A stretch of 64,000 nt of DNA from Typhlomys cinereus (taxonomy: Eukaryota; Chordata; Mammalia; Rodentia; Platacanthomyidae), in NCBI GenBank assembly GCA_023101885.1, contig JALPQD010000819.1, forward strand, positions 1 to 64,000. The letters run 5' to 3'. The translations under genes and the position numbers were made by a program. Below are positions 36,851-48,833 of this stretch, piece by piece (position 1 is the first letter of the stretch; each line of letters begins with the position of its first letter). A model generated the notes under the pieces. It worked only from the letters and a program-made list of their open reading frames with translations. It was not told the DNA's origin and searched no databases.

Positions 36851-38009
36851 AATGATAAAAAGATTCTACTGAGCACTGAATATGTGGCTAATGTGACTGG
36901 GGAAAGCAAAGTTAATTTTCTCTAATTGTATTCAATTTTAACTTAAATTAGTGGCTACTCCCACTGGACATCACAGCTCTATCAAAAGAGAAACTGGCTC
37001 CAGGAGATGTCTTTGAGTTAGAATGAGTGTTACTATTTTTGCAAAGCTTTGTTTCTATGTACTGTCTCTTATTTGCTAGGAGGCATGTTTACTAGAAAAC
37101 AGCAGTGCAGTATTACTCCACTCCCTGTTTTGGCAACACAAGGCCTTGGCAGCCTCCCTGGGTTTCTCCCAACTTCAGTTTCTGCTGCTGGCTGCTGAAA
37201 GCAGCCAGTGTGTCCTAAAAGAATAGTTGCTCTAAACCCAAACCTCCCCACCCCTCTCTTCTGGAGTGCTTTGGTTCAGTCCAGTGTTAATTTTTAAACT
37301 GTTCTCTCTGGAGTTAATTCCAAATTCTAAAGAATAAAATAGAGCAGGTTCTCCTGGTGAAGGGCTGCAGATGTTCTGTTATCTGTCTCTGTTTGAAAAG
37401 AAGCTTCTCTCCAGATCTATGCCATAGTCATGCATTTCATGCTGAACAGTTAGTGACTACATTAAATATTATTGTATTTTTGATAGCTCTGTGGCATAGT
37501 AAAATTATACTATAGACTGTTTGGGCTGTCTGGGTGATGGAAAAAAATAAACATTCTATAGAACCAGTATAGATTGCACTTTATCACATACAACTCCCCT
37601 GACTACTAGATCTACAACCTGAATACCATGAAAGCAAAAACAAAAGATGAGATTGGACAGATACTGCTACTCTGTTGTATTAGTTACACGCCTTATTACT
37701 CACACATTATTGCGGAAGCTCAGCTGTCTTTGCGGTTCAGGAAGGGTAGGCTAGCATAGGCTTTAATGATGCAGAGGTAGGAAACGGGTAAGTTTTTTTT
37801 TTTTTTTTTTTTTTTTTTTTGTAATTCACAGCTTCAGCAGTCAGAGGCTTATCTCACTTGTCACAGACTGGGAAAGATCTAGATTAAGTTGAGCAATTAG
37901 ACCAAAAAAAAAAAAAAAAGAGATTAGCAAGAGATTTAGATATTTCAAATTGTGAACTGATTAAAAGCAAGGCCTCTCTTCCTCAGTTGGGGCATGTTCC
38001 TGCACCCCA
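36851..38009. other. Intergenic with T and A homopolymers
   Basis: About 1.1 kb without gene signals. A T run lies at about 37795-37820 and an A run at about 37903-37919, opposite homopolymers 90 bp apart that bracket a short segment. The 60-codon frame at 37069-37251 lacks supporting features. Confidence 0.45.
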
Positions 38010-38290
38010 GCTCAGGCCTTTTATGTTTGCTTAACAGCTTCATTGAGATAATTTATGTACTTTAAAATTCATCCATCTTAAAAGTACAATTCAATGAATT
38101 TCTAGTAAATTTACATTTGTGCAAAATCACAAGTGAACATTTCTTTTTAGTATAAGTTTAGGATATTTCTTTCACCACAAAATTTCCTGATAACCATTCA
38201 CAGTTTCTATTTCCCTTGATATTAACCTAGATAAGCAACCATTAATCTACTTTTTGTTTTGATAGATTTACTTATTTATAAACACTGAAT
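38010..38290 (-). mobile_element. Ancient mammalian L1-derived fragment
   Basis: 'taacagcttcattgagataa' and 'aaaagtacaattcaatgaat' are familiar phrases of an ancient placental L1-type repeat. It is very old and non-coding; orientation and subfamily are uncertain. Confidence 0.35.
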
Positions 38291-38419
38291 GTAAATACAA
38301 TCAAAATGTGTGGCTTTGTGACATTATGTATCTCTCCCTCATTATCTTTATCTTTCTCCTTTATTCTATGTATTCTTTTTTTTCTCTCTACGCTGGATTG
38401 AACCAAAGTTCTTACTGCT

Positions 38420-38640
38420 TTTTTCTGCTTTTTATTAAGAATTTTCTTATATATAAACAAAATGAGTAGTTGTTTGTGCCTCCCTTGCTCCCCCCACCTC
38501 ACCCATTCTCCCCTCTCTCACCATTGCATCCCTCTCCCTCCTGTCTTCATGCTTGTGTGCTTGTGTGAGTCACAGGATTCCCTTCAGGTTGTCAGTACTA
38601 GTAGGAAGCCAAGCCTCTGAGGTTATATAAGTGGCTCTTC
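38420..38640 (-). mobile_element. L1 3' UTR tail fragment, minus strand
   Basis: A T-rich start, then a C/T-rich tract ('tcccttgctccccccacctc' region), the complement of the purine-rich L1 3' UTR, then 'gtgagtcacaggattccctt'. Short and old. Confidence 0.45.
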
Positions 38641-39233
38641 AATAGTATTGTGGTTAGGTTTGAGTGTCAACTTGACAATTGCAGGCTGTTTGGGACACAA
38701 CTATGAGGAATCAATGGTTGGAGCGGGCTCCTGAACAAGCCAGCAGGTGCTTTTTTAATTGATGTGGAAAACCCAGCCCTAAGTAGAGGGTGTTGATAAA
38801 AGGAAGGTCCAGTGGTGGACCTGATAAAAGGAAGTGGAAGGAGGAGGGACTTTCTCTTCCCTTATCCTGGATCAACTTGCTATTGAGTTTACTTTTTGAG
38901 CATCATTGCCTTTTTTGAGCATTGTTGCCTTCTTTGTTGTTGCTACCACTACTGCCTCCATCCTCGATTAACTCAGAGCTCCACCCTTTCCACCTTGCTG
39001 CTGTTCCCACTGCCTTTGCAGCCTGGTCTCTTAGGCCTTGCTGGTGTTCCCTGTTCATTGCTGATGTCAGAGCCCAGCTATTCATCACCAACATTGGAGC
39101 CCAGCATCTTCAACCCTCTAGCGAGGCTTAAGACCTTCTGGGGATCCTTCATCTTTGTGAGACATTATGGTCAAGAACTACAGGCAACTACTTTGGAGGA
39201 CACTACTTTTATTTTGAGTTAATTTAATAAAAT

Positions 39234-39279
<46 letters not shown>

Positions 39280-39318
39280 ATCAATTCTGTTCTTCCAGAG
39301 AACCCTGACTAATACAAA
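38641..39318 (+). mobile_element. Second 'gtcaa-ttga' type repeat with CA microsatellite
   Basis: It starts 'gtgtcaacttgacaattgca' and ends 'ccagagaaccctgactaata' near 39296-39317, similar in plan to 34336-34790 but longer. A (ca)n array of about 40 bp lies at 39238-39278. Tentatively a hAT-like non-autonomous element; the frames of 60-108 codons inside are not supported as genes. Confidence 0.45.
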
Positions 39319-39598
39319 TGTGTAGTCCCACAGGTAGGGATGCTCCCCTTCACCTGTATAGCACCTGGTTCTATGAGTCCCACTGTGTGTAGTTTTGCTG
39401 GCCCTTGGGGGAATAGTGATATATTAGCATTGTGTAGATCCGGTGAGAGGTAGATCTCATTGCAGTGAGCTTTTGGATGCAGCTGCCCTGTTGTGCTGTT
39501 TGTAATGTGGATCTTAGCCATTCTGCAAAGATCGCACATATTATAAACAAGAGATTTACCACTAATATATAACATTGTCATTCTTTTCACTTACATAT

Positions 39599-40150
39599 TT
39601 TTTTTTAATTTTTGAATTAGGTTCTCTCTAATTTTCCCAGGCTGGCCTTTAACTCACTCTGTAACCCAGGTGTTTTAGTTTCATCACACATTGCTGCAAC
39701 AAAATACCTGACCCAAACAACTTAAGGAAATAAGGAAGCGGTTTGATCCAGCTCATAATTCCAGGTTACAGTTCTTCGTGGCAAGAGAAAAATAGCAGAA
39801 GGAACCAAGGGAACTGTTCACATCTACAGCAAGAATGAAAGCAATACACATTCCATGTTTGCTTAGCCAGTACTCAGCTCACCCTCTCCATTTTTACACG
39901 GTCTCAGATCATCTGCCTAGGGAATAGTCTCATAATGAGCTGGGTCTTCCTGCATCCACTATCTAATCAAGACAATCCTTCACAGGCATGCCCAAAAGCC
40001 AATCTTAATCTGGAGACTTTACATCAAGCGCACTCTGAGTCACGCCTCCTAGATATCAGGTTGAGAAGTCTAACCATTATACCGGGCAAGCCCGAAATCA
40101 AAGTTCTCCTGCCTCAGTCTTACAAGTAGCTGGGATTACAATCCTATTCC
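39599..40150 (-). mobile_element. B1-like SINE split by an LTR
   Basis: Left piece 39607-39670: 'cccaggctggcctttaactc', 'actctgtaacccagg'. Right piece from about 40082: 'cctgcctcagtcttacaagt', 'agctgggattaca'. Together they make a minus-strand 7SL-derived SINE with an LTR between the halves. Confidence 0.65.
39671..40081 (-). mobile_element. Solo MaLR-type LTR inserted in the B1-like SINE
   Basis: About 410 bp beginning 'tgttttagtttcatcacaca' and containing 'caacaaaatacctgacccaa', an MaLR/ORR-type LTR on the minus strand. Flanks 'ccagg' (39666-39670) and 'ccggg' (40082-40086) fit a 5-bp target duplication with one mismatch. No internal region, so a solo LTR. Confidence 0.6.
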
Positions 40151-42365
40151 CTGGTCCCAGATTAACCCATGCTTCTAAATTTCATTCATACTCTGTACAC
40201 AAAACAGGTACATTCTACATACTCCTCAATAACCCAGGTGCTCACTGCAATGGTGTATATATCCCAAAGAAAGGATCATATGAAGATTCTGGAAACAGGC
40301 TTGTGGTCTAGGCAAGTAACACCAGAATTTCAGGCATCTTCTGTGAAGTCTAGAAGAAAGCAAAAAGCCACATTCTCCTCTTCAAAGTAAGACCAGCTGG
40401 AGAACTGAAAGATTTTTTTTCTTACAGAAATGTAAGTGTGACACCAACTCTGCCAAACCCTTAGTGGAGAAAGACCAGGGAAACAAACGACCAATGGTCT
40501 CCGAGTTTTGCTTATAGATGGTCTTGTGCTTCCAAGGGCTATTTTCCAGTTCTAAAAAGAAAAATATGCAATCTTAGAAGATTGTGACAAAGAATGATCA
40601 GCTAAAACATTTTCAGTGAAGCAATGAAGCAAAAGAATGAACCTCAGATGAAATTATTTCATTTGGGGACTGAAAATCTGAAATATTAGCTACCTGTCCT
40701 TTCTTATCTTCTGCTCCCCCCAAAATATTGTAATCTGCACCTCATTAATTTGATCCATTTGCCCATAACAGGACCATATATAGGACTCAAAAGTAGGGAA
40801 CTTCATTTGAATCAAATACTTCCTGGATCAAAATACTCCTCAGTGATTACATCCTAAGATCAATCCCATTTGAATGGCTGGTTAACATCGAGACCACAGT
40901 TAAGTAGCTGCTCCCCTAATATATAAAGTCAGACATCACCCAACATAGACATAGACATCACCCCAGCATATTTCTACCATCATAATGAGCTTCCAGGTTT
41001 GAGGGGAGCCATCAACTGTTTCCTTAAGTATGGATAGGCAGCTGATAGAGAGGTAGTGCAATGTAAGGAGGCATTTAGACTGCATATGAGTACTTTTACT
41101 TATGTGGTGAGATGACACTGACAGTCGTTGACTCAGCACTGAAGGCTTGCCCAGGGCTCGAGGTCAGTTCAATAGAAGCAACCTATTACCTATCTCAGTC
41201 TTCTTGTGTTGCCATTCTGAGGTTGACTGGAATAAATAGAAGATTTCTATGGACACTAGATTTCTAGTGGAAATTTACAGAAAACAGATACCTCCAGGAG
41301 TGGGATGGCAGCCAAATTCTTCTTGGTTTGTATTTACCACCAGGTAGCACAGTGCAGACAGGCACAGAGTGGAGAGATTTTGAAGGATAGTAAACAAATG
41401 GATTGATGTGGTGTTGTGGGCTGCTATTTGCAGAGCAAAAAAAATGTGGCTGCCAGTGTCTCAATTATCATCCTATTACATGCACCTATACTATAAAAAC
41501 AGAGACAAACATACATAACCCAACATTATGAAAATGAGGAGCAAAGGAATATATTAAGCAACAGCTGCCCAGGAAATTGTTTCCTGGGTCCTATTCACAA
41601 AACTAACTACTGCTCTTTATGGGACTCTGGGATTTCTACTGCTAGTAATTGACAGTATATTTATAATCATACTATTAATTGCCTATTTTTCATTCAATGT
41701 TCTATTCACTGTCCATCTTCTTTATCATTACTCCATGTTAAAAAAATATCTGACACATTTCACTGTGAGAGGGGAAAGATATTAAGAGGCTCTAGGCCTC
41801 ACCGAGAGATTAGTAAGGGTTAATGCTGGATGGTGGGAGGAGATGCTTTCTCCAATGGCAAGCTCACTGTCTTAATATCTTCTCCCTTTCTGTGGTGGAA
41901 TGCTGGAAGGCCAAATCTTGTGAAAATTCCTTGGAAGTACACAATGAAGAAGTGAGTTCTCAGATGCAGCAGCCATGTTCAGAAGATACTATCTGGCCGC
42001 AACCCTCACTCTATATAGGCTCTTATATTCACCCCCTCTTCCACAATGTTCTCTGAACCTTGGAATTGGGGGGAGATTTGAATATCCTAGCCAAGCAATC
42101 TGAAGTCACCTACCCTCTGCATATTACCCAGTGCCATTAAACACCTTCAATTGCAAAAGTAAGCTTCTAGGTCAAGTGCTGAGCACTTGTTATGAGTATA
42201 ATGATAAATGTTTAATTGGCAGCTTGATATCAAGATAAATTCTAGTAGTTCTTTATCCTTTAAGACCTATGTTCTCCCCTTCCATATGTTTCCAGCCTGG
42301 TTTATAGTACCAAAAATATACATCCTGATGAAAAGTATGCCTTCAATCCAGTAAGAAGGCACTTG
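40151..42365. other. Intergenic, mostly unrecognised
   Basis: About 2.2 kb without gene evidence. The part at about 41750-42130 holds phrases also found in L1 3' UTRs here ('ttcaccccctcttccacaat', 'gggggagatttg'), so an old L1 tail is likely there. The remainder shows nothing I can name. Confidence 0.4.
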
Positions 42366-42676
42366 GTTACCCTCTTTTTCTTCTTTTTCATGTGAGCATG
42401 TATATGTGTGTGCGTGCATGTGTGCAGGGGATGTGCAAAAGGGTGCTTGAGTATGTGTGGTAGTGGAGGCCCAAGGTTGACATCAGGAGTTATCCTGGAT
42501 TGCTTTTCCGACTTATTGCTTTGCTCTGGGGCTTCCTATGCTCTGCTTTCAGGGTCAGAATTACAGGTTGCATCCACTTCCACCCAGCATTTTTATATGG
42601 GATCTGGGGATCCAAACTCAGGTCCTTTTGCTTGTGAGGCAAAAAGCTTTAACCACTGAGCCATTTCTCTAGCCCT
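42366..42676 (-). mobile_element. Old B2/B3-like SINE, minus strand
   Basis: TG-rich left part, 'ggcccaaggttgacatcagg' in the middle, 'atccaaactcaggtcctttt' (B box complement) and 'ccactgagccatttctctag' (A box complement) at the right end. Confidence 0.7.
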
Positions 42677-43262
42677 TGGTTAACTTCTTAACATTCGTGT
42701 TACTATTGTACTGATGGTCACCTCTTGCCAGTGTTGTTGCCCTTATATACTATGGATTGCACAGCTTGATGTAATTGTTTGCCTTTCTCCCCAGCAGCTT
42801 GCCTACCACTTTCTGGTACGATGAAAACTGGCCGAAAAGAAGGAAGCTTCCAGGTCAGTCGCAGCTTAATTTTTCCATGTCCTGTGATCAATGTGTACTA
42901 TATCTTCAGCAATAGGTTCTTACCATCAGTTTTTGGAGGACATCCAAAAGCAATGGCAGAAGTTTATATTGTTTTGAGGCCTTTGAGAACTCCCTGACCA
43001 ATAGCTTATTGGGAAGTACCACATACATAGAACTAGGAATTTTGTTTATTTGCCTGTGGATTCTAACAGAAGCATCACTAGTATAAGAGACTATTCAAAA
43101 GTAATAGCTTTATTTCAATATCCCTACCTCTCTGTCGTGATGGTGTTGTATCTTAGAGGCATGATATTTTGTGGGGTTCTTTATACTTGTCCTGAACACA
43201 TTGACTGGGGTGCCTATAGAATCTTTGTTAATGGTCTTCTTAACCTTCCATTATCGTTTTAC
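42677..43262. other. Intergenic, nothing recognised
   Basis: No gene or named repeat seen over about 590 bp. Confidence 0.4.
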
Positions 43263-43334
43263 CTTTCTTGGAAATTTTTTTGCTATTTTTTTATTTTTAT
43301 TTTTGTATGTGTGTATGTGTAGGTCTGTTTCTCT

Positions 43335-43426
<92 letters not shown>

Positions 43427-43672
43427 TGTGTGTGTGTGTATGCACAAACACCTGTGGAGATCCAGGGGTGACTTCAGGAATCACCCTAGATTGCATTACC
43501 TCCTCTTTGCTTTGCTCTGATAGTTCTCAGGCTCCGCCTTCCAGGACTGGAAATACAGGGCCACTGTCATTTCCATCTAGCAATTTTATGTGGGATCCAG
43601 GATCCAATCTCAGGATCTTCTGCTTAACCACTGAGCCATCTCTCCAGCCTCTTTCTTGGAGTTTTTGTGTTA
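43263..43672 (-). mobile_element. B2/B3-like SINE with expanded TC/TG microsatellite
   Basis: Body about 43280-43650. The promoter complement 'ttaaccactgagccatctct' lies at the right end and a T-rich tail at the left. Inside are a (tc)n run (43327-43379) and a (tg)n run (43380-43438). 'ctttcttgga' occurs on both sides (near 43264 and 43651), probably the target duplication. Frames here only translate the dinucleotide repeats. Confidence 0.75.
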
Positions 43673-44410
43673 GTATTAGATGATTTTTGAATCCTCATGA
43701 AGCAGCCATTTTATATCCCCCACATAGACATCTCTATCTTCTTCACCTAGAATTGCAGGCAATAGGTTTATAGAAGTGCACAGGGCTGGAGGAAGAATAT
43801 GGATAAGACGTAACCCATTGGACACATGAACTCACAGCAGCTATGGTTACTTGCATGAAACCTGCCAAAGACTAAGACAAAGTTCCAGCAAGGACAGTGA
43901 AGTAGCTCCTGAGGCCCCAGCACTGAGGAACTATTGGCAGTTGATGGCTGTGGGACAAAGGAAAATCACTTTTCTTTAGGGATTCAGCCACTTGTAGTTA
44001 CCCATGCCTAGAGGAAGGCACCCAATCATGCACATATGGGCAGCATTAATTGAACTCAGTTGGTAGCTTCATTAAAAAAGAGTACATTTAGTTGGAAGAG
44101 AGATGTGTTGGGGAGGGGAGCCTGGGTGAGTGGGAGGGAAGAATAGATAGATACTATCAAAATAACACTGCAAGTTTATAAAGGAAAATAACTATCCACC
44201 TAGAATTTTATATCCAATAAAAAATGTAAGAATGAAATTCAAGTGCCCCTAGAGGCACTGAGCATGTGGCAGCTGTGTTGTATGTGCATCAGATGGTGGC
44301 AGAGACAAGAGAGACTATTTTTACATTCAGTGTTCTGATTTGTGAACATTTGAATGATTAGTAGCCTGACATGACAAAGTGCCTGCCAACCCCATAAATT
44401 CCTTATCTGT
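43673..44410. other. Intergenic, nothing recognised
   Basis: About 740 bp with no gene evidence. Confidence 0.4.
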
Positions 44411-44678
44411 GTGCTCACAACATGGGCAGCCTCCAATGGACTGGGCCGTGTGAACTTACAATGTGGACAACCTCCCATGAGCCAAGCTCCATATACTCAT
44501 ATGATGATATCACCCCTGGGCTAGTGTTTCGTGAGCTCACAACATGGATGGCCTCTTGCAGGTTGGACTCCACATGCTCACAATATAGATAGTCTCACAT
44601 AGCCCAGACTCCATGCTCTTACAACATGAATGGCATCCCTGGGTCAGGGCTCAGTGTGCCCACAATAGGGCCAGCAGC
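44411..44678. repeat. Diverged minisatellite, unit about 40 bp, about 7 copies
   Basis: Related units start near 44411, 44450, 44494, 44533, 44573, 44613 and 44655 (spacing 39-44 bp). Each opens with a form of 'tgctcacaacatgg' and continues with a 'gcctc..a...g.ctggactcca' type segment. Copies differ at many positions, so the array is old. It is not coding. Confidence 0.75.
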
Positions 44679-45084
44679 TTCTCTTCTCTCTTGATTCTAT
44701 TGAAAGACCCTACCTTAATGATAAAAAAAGTGAAGAACAATAAAATGAGATACTTGTTGTCAACTTTCTGGCCTGCATGGACGCATTCATGTATGTACAC
44801 TCACATATGTGTGCCCACACAAATGCAAATGTTCACATTCATGCATGGACCCTACACATGTATACACCTAAATAAATCAATAGATAAATAAATAAATAAT
44901 CTTCATTACCAATTATGAAAATATTTAATAATGACCTGCCCCCCAAATATCCAGTCCAGTTCTACTCATACCACAATAAGATTCCTATGCAACTCACCAT
45001 CATTCTGTCTCTAACTCATTCTATAATGAGCCTCAGCCTTGGAGAGTGCTTTTTACTCTTTACTCTGTGAGCAACAACTTGCAT
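44679..45084. other. Intergenic with CA-rich, AAAT-tailed segment
   Basis: About 44760-44900 has 'cacacaaatgcaaatgttca' and an (aaat)n run, which resembles the 3' part of an old plus-strand SINE. The rest is unrecognised. Confidence 0.35.
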
Positions 45085-45590
45085 TAATTTTCTGTGGCTA
45101 GAATAAATTACCTCAGACTTGGTAACTTAAACAACAGAAACTTATTTTCTTACAGTTCTAAACACAAAGAGTTTAGAGAACCATTTTCATTTGTCTGAAA
45201 TCAAAGCATAAGTAGAGCCACAATCTAGAGACTAGTGGAAAATCCATCCCTTGCTTCTTTTCACCTTCTGATGGATGTTAAAATTCTTTGGCTTATGACT
45301 GTATTACTCTAATCCTCAAAACCAGTATCTTCACCTCTCCAATCACATGACCTTCTCTCCCTACATCCTCCACTTCTCCCCTCCTCTCATTCATCTTCTT
45401 TACTTCATTCTCTCAAGGGAAGTGTGATTGCATTTCTTGACTATCTAGATAATTCAGAATAATTTATCACTTTTGAGACCCTTAACTTAAGTCTACAAAG
45501 ATGAATTTCATGTAAGGTCCCATTTTCAGTTTCTAGTGATTAGGATCTGATATATTTGAAGGTCAGATTTCAAGCTACCACAACATTCAT
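45085..45590 (-). mobile_element. MLT1-type MaLR LTR, minus strand
   Basis: 'ttaattttctgtggctagaa', 'cttaaacaacagaaacttat' and 'ttcttacagttct' near the left end, and 'gtctacaaagatgaatttca' near the right, are in the order of a complemented MLT1 LTR. Old and non-coding. Confidence 0.65.
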
Positions 45591-46224
45591 TGGTTCATTG
45601 GTGCTTGTATATCATTGACCCCAACATGCATACATTCTTGGGGTCAGAGAACTTAAGGGAATGCTGAATGCCCAAATAAAACAATAAATTTTTAACTAAT
45701 TTTCACATAAAATTGAATTGAGAAGAACTGGAAAAATGATTAATTTTGTTGTTCTTCAACAAGACTATTTCCTCATTACCTAAAAAAATTAAAATACCTC
45801 CGGATCCTTAACAGTAAACTGTAAAGAGATGAAAAGACTGAGTATTGGAGGAGTGATTAAAAAGTTAAGACCCAAAGACCATGACAATTCCTAAGCATAG
45901 GATTAAGTGATTAGACCACGGAGCATGGCAAGAGCTCTGAATATATACAGGTAGCAACTGAGAGTCTATGAAGCTACAGTGGATTTTCAGTTCTGTAGAT
46001 AAGCTAAAGCTACAATTGTTCTACATCTCTCTACTTACATTAGTAGTTACCTTGACAGAAGTTAATCTGAAGTATTGTTTTTCCTACTTGTCAACTCTAC
46101 TCTGACATTTTCTTTTTCATAATTCCTTATCAGCACCTCCTCCAATTTCCCCTGATAGTTTGTCTAGCACATACAATTAATCACATCCTTCAATATTCCT
46201 CAATGAGGTTAGGTGAAGTTCAGT
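45591..46224. other. Intergenic, nothing recognised
   Basis: No gene or named repeat seen over about 630 bp. Confidence 0.4.
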
Positions 46225-46345
46225 TTTCCCAAAGAAGACAGAAGACTGGGTTCATGACCCAGTTCTGCCACTAACTCGCTGTGTGACACAGAACAAATAC
46301 CTCATTATAAGTGAAAATTCTGGTTTCTCATTTGAAAACCAAAGG
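46225..46345 (+). mobile_element. MIR SINE fragment
   Basis: 'gactgggttcatgacccagt', 'ctgccactaactcgctgtgt' and a downstream 'tggtttctcatttg' follow the MIR core order. MIR is an ancient mammalian tRNA-derived SINE. Confidence 0.75.
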
Positions 46346-47009
46346 CAGTTATACGGCCCTGTTCAAAAGCACACAGGCCCATTGAGTGGGTGTGATACTC
46401 TATACTCTCTCTAATGAGAGACGATAATTAACAATCACCATTTTCTAAAAGTCAGCCCAAGCATGCCTCTTAAACACCACATTGGAGCACCACTGGCCCA
46501 CACAGAAAGCTACAGCCTCTTCAGCATCTCAAATTGATCCTGAATTCTACTACGTGGCATTAGGCAAAAACAGACCATCATTCTTTGGAATGACTGTAAC
46601 AGATCTCACTCTTGGCAATTACTGTAAGTGGGAATGAGAAAATTCTTTCAAGATGAACAAAAGCCTTTGTGCATTTTCCAAGTACTGGAAAACTGCCCAA
46701 ATGGACACACCAAAGCACAATGATGGAAGAGTTTGGAATGGTCTAATTTGAAAAACAGACACATGGTAATACAATGAGGCTTTCTGCCTCTTCTCTTCTC
46801 CATGTCTTTTCCTCTATCATTCCTAGTCCAACCTTTTCTCTAGAAACTAAAACTTAACTGTAATAATTTTATTTGATTAAAGTACCACATTAATTAGGGA
46901 AAGAATGTAGCCAAATAAGAAGCTAAATGTGTTTGTGGATTGGATGGCCCTTAAAAGAGTTTTTATTTTACACAGGTACACACACCTCCCTCCAGTATGG
47001 GCACTAGAC
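46346..47009. other. Intergenic, nothing recognised
   Basis: About 660 bp with no gene evidence. Confidence 0.4.
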
Positions 47010-47265
47010 GTGTCAAGAATTCTGAGTCTGATCAAATTCATCTGACATATCACCTATATTACTACTTATGTGATTTTCAATAAGTTGTTTTACCCTTACA
47101 ATCCTCCAGTTCATTATGAATAAAATAATTTTCACAAATAACTGCTCACTTATGTAAACTGGTTTTTGCAGATTATTTCATTTCCTCACCACAATAGCTT
47201 CTGGGGTAGATGTCATCAGCTTTCCTTGTGAGGATTAAGTGAGCTAACCTAGGTTTAAAAAAAAA
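47010..47265 (+). mobile_element. Probable second MIR fragment
   Basis: 'acttatgtgattttcaataa' near 47066 and 'ttgtgaggattaagtgagct' near 47225 match the core and 3' part of a diverged MIR. Confidence 0.55.
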
Positions 47266-47409
47266 AACAGGTACAGAATAGATGCTAAAGAAATTGTAGC
47301 CACTTTATTTGCAATTTCATAGGAGGTGCTGAGGGGAAAAATCAAGAAACATTTTTTCATTCTTAGGTTTTAGATCTTCAATATATACCAAAAGCTCTTG
47401 TATTTAAAA

Positions 47410-47590
47410 ATGTAGTCGCCTGGATTGGAAAGATTAACACTCTGCCTCTCAAACAGAAGGTCCTGAGTTCGAATCTTAAGTCCCATATAAAAATGCCAGG
47501 CAGAAGCTGCTGTGGCTTGCACTTCTACCTTGGTAGGCAGAACCTGGGAAATCTCACCTGGGAAATCACAAAGGATTACAACTGGGAGGG
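47410..47590 (+). mobile_element. Old B2-superfamily SINE, plus strand
   Basis: A degraded A box near 47420, 'gaaggtcctgagttcgaatc' (B box) at about 47456, and a body similar to the SINE at 1572-1878 ('gcttgcacttctaccttggt'). No tail or duplication found. Confidence 0.7.
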
Positions 47591-47599
47591 AAGGGAAAA

Positions 47600-48615
47600 G
47601 AAGACCTCAAGAGAAAAAAGACAAAAGAGCATAGTTAATAGAGAAATAAGGCCATAGTCATGTATTGCATTTAGTAGCAAGACATCTGATATAGCACCCT
47701 CTCATTTCTCTTCCTTTTTACTTGGGATTAGATGGGTTTGAAAGCTGGGCATATCTCTTCAGTCATGGAGAGGATAGAGACTGACAGTTAGATGGCAGCC
47801 AACTGGCAACCGGGAGACTGACCCCACTCAATAATGTGTCTCTACCTTTAAGCCTCTTCTTATAATAAGACCTTCTTTTAACCAGTCTTTTATCTTTGGT
47901 TTGGTTGGCACCCAAACAGGATATAGCCAAGTGCAGTACAGGAGCTGCAAAGCTGAAAAAAATAAACCATAATTCAGAATACCAATGATCCTACAATGTT
48001 CACCTGGAACCAGATTAGCCAAATCCCTCCCATCTTAAACTTCAGGAAACTTTGCAAAGAGGAGGCAGCAAGACTGTAAAAGCTTAAAGATGGGGAGGTC
48101 CACTGATGAACAAGATACTCCACTCAAGTCTGGGCTATGGTAGCCAACATCTCACTGCAATGGATTTGACTTTACCTGACCTGTACAATGGCTGTCATGT
48201 CAACAAGCCCCCATAAACTAATGTGGATCACAGGGGAGATGGCTTCAGGCAGTAGGATCCTTAGAGGCAAAGAGCTAGACAGATATAATGGAGTTCTTAC
48301 ATTAGTGGGCAGCCCAAGAAGGAGCCCCAAGCTATGCCACAGAGTCCTGAACCCTCACTAGTGTAGATGACTCAGAGGGAACTTCAGGGCCCATATAAGT
48401 TGACATTCCGGAAGTGAGAGGGAGCAGTCAGGAAACATCAAGAGAGGGGAGGAAGAGATATAAGGGGGGAGGGAGAGAGGGAGCTGTAGGAGAGAGAACA
48501 AATAGAGGGATAGAAAGGGAGAAAGGAGAGAGGAGGAGAAGGGAGCAGGAAGTGGGCGAGGGTACCTACCCATTGAACTTGTATAACCAGGTAAAAAATA
48601 AAATAAAAAAGCATG
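47600..48615 (+). mobile_element. Old L1 3' UTR, plus strand
   Basis: 'aagatactccactcaagtct' near 48112 matches the L1 3' UTR phrases near 12690 and 55137. The strong purine tract at 48418-48560 and the A-rich end near 48595-48615 complete an L1 3' end. No ORF2 is retained. Confidence 0.7.
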
Positions 48616-48833
48616 TATTGTTTACTATGAATATTTAAATAAAGCAATCTGGAATGCTAAGCTAACGCTGTAAAAATAGTCAAGTGGGAAAAGAGGATTA
48701 CAAAAGTACATAAATTTAAAACAAAAAATAAAATAAAATGAAAAGTTTCTCAAAAATAATAATAAATACATAATAGCGAGAAACTGGAATCAGCCACCAT
48801 GCCCATCAACAGAGGAATGGATAATGAAAATAT
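48616..48833. other. A-rich spacer ending in an old L1 scrap
   Basis: A-rich DNA; the last 50 bp ('catcaacagaggaatggata') look like an old L1 ORF2 end into which the next L1 inserted. Confidence 0.45.

Noticed and set aside
38896..39222. 108-codon Leu/Ser-rich frame as a secreted protein
   Set aside because: It lies within an interspersed repeat, is Leu/Pro biased by pyrimidine-rich sequence, and has overlapping frames in other phases of similar length.
43251..43683. Frames rich in Ser-Leu and Cys-Val, 67-170 codons
   Set aside because: They are translations of the (tc)n and (tg)n microsatellite within a SINE.
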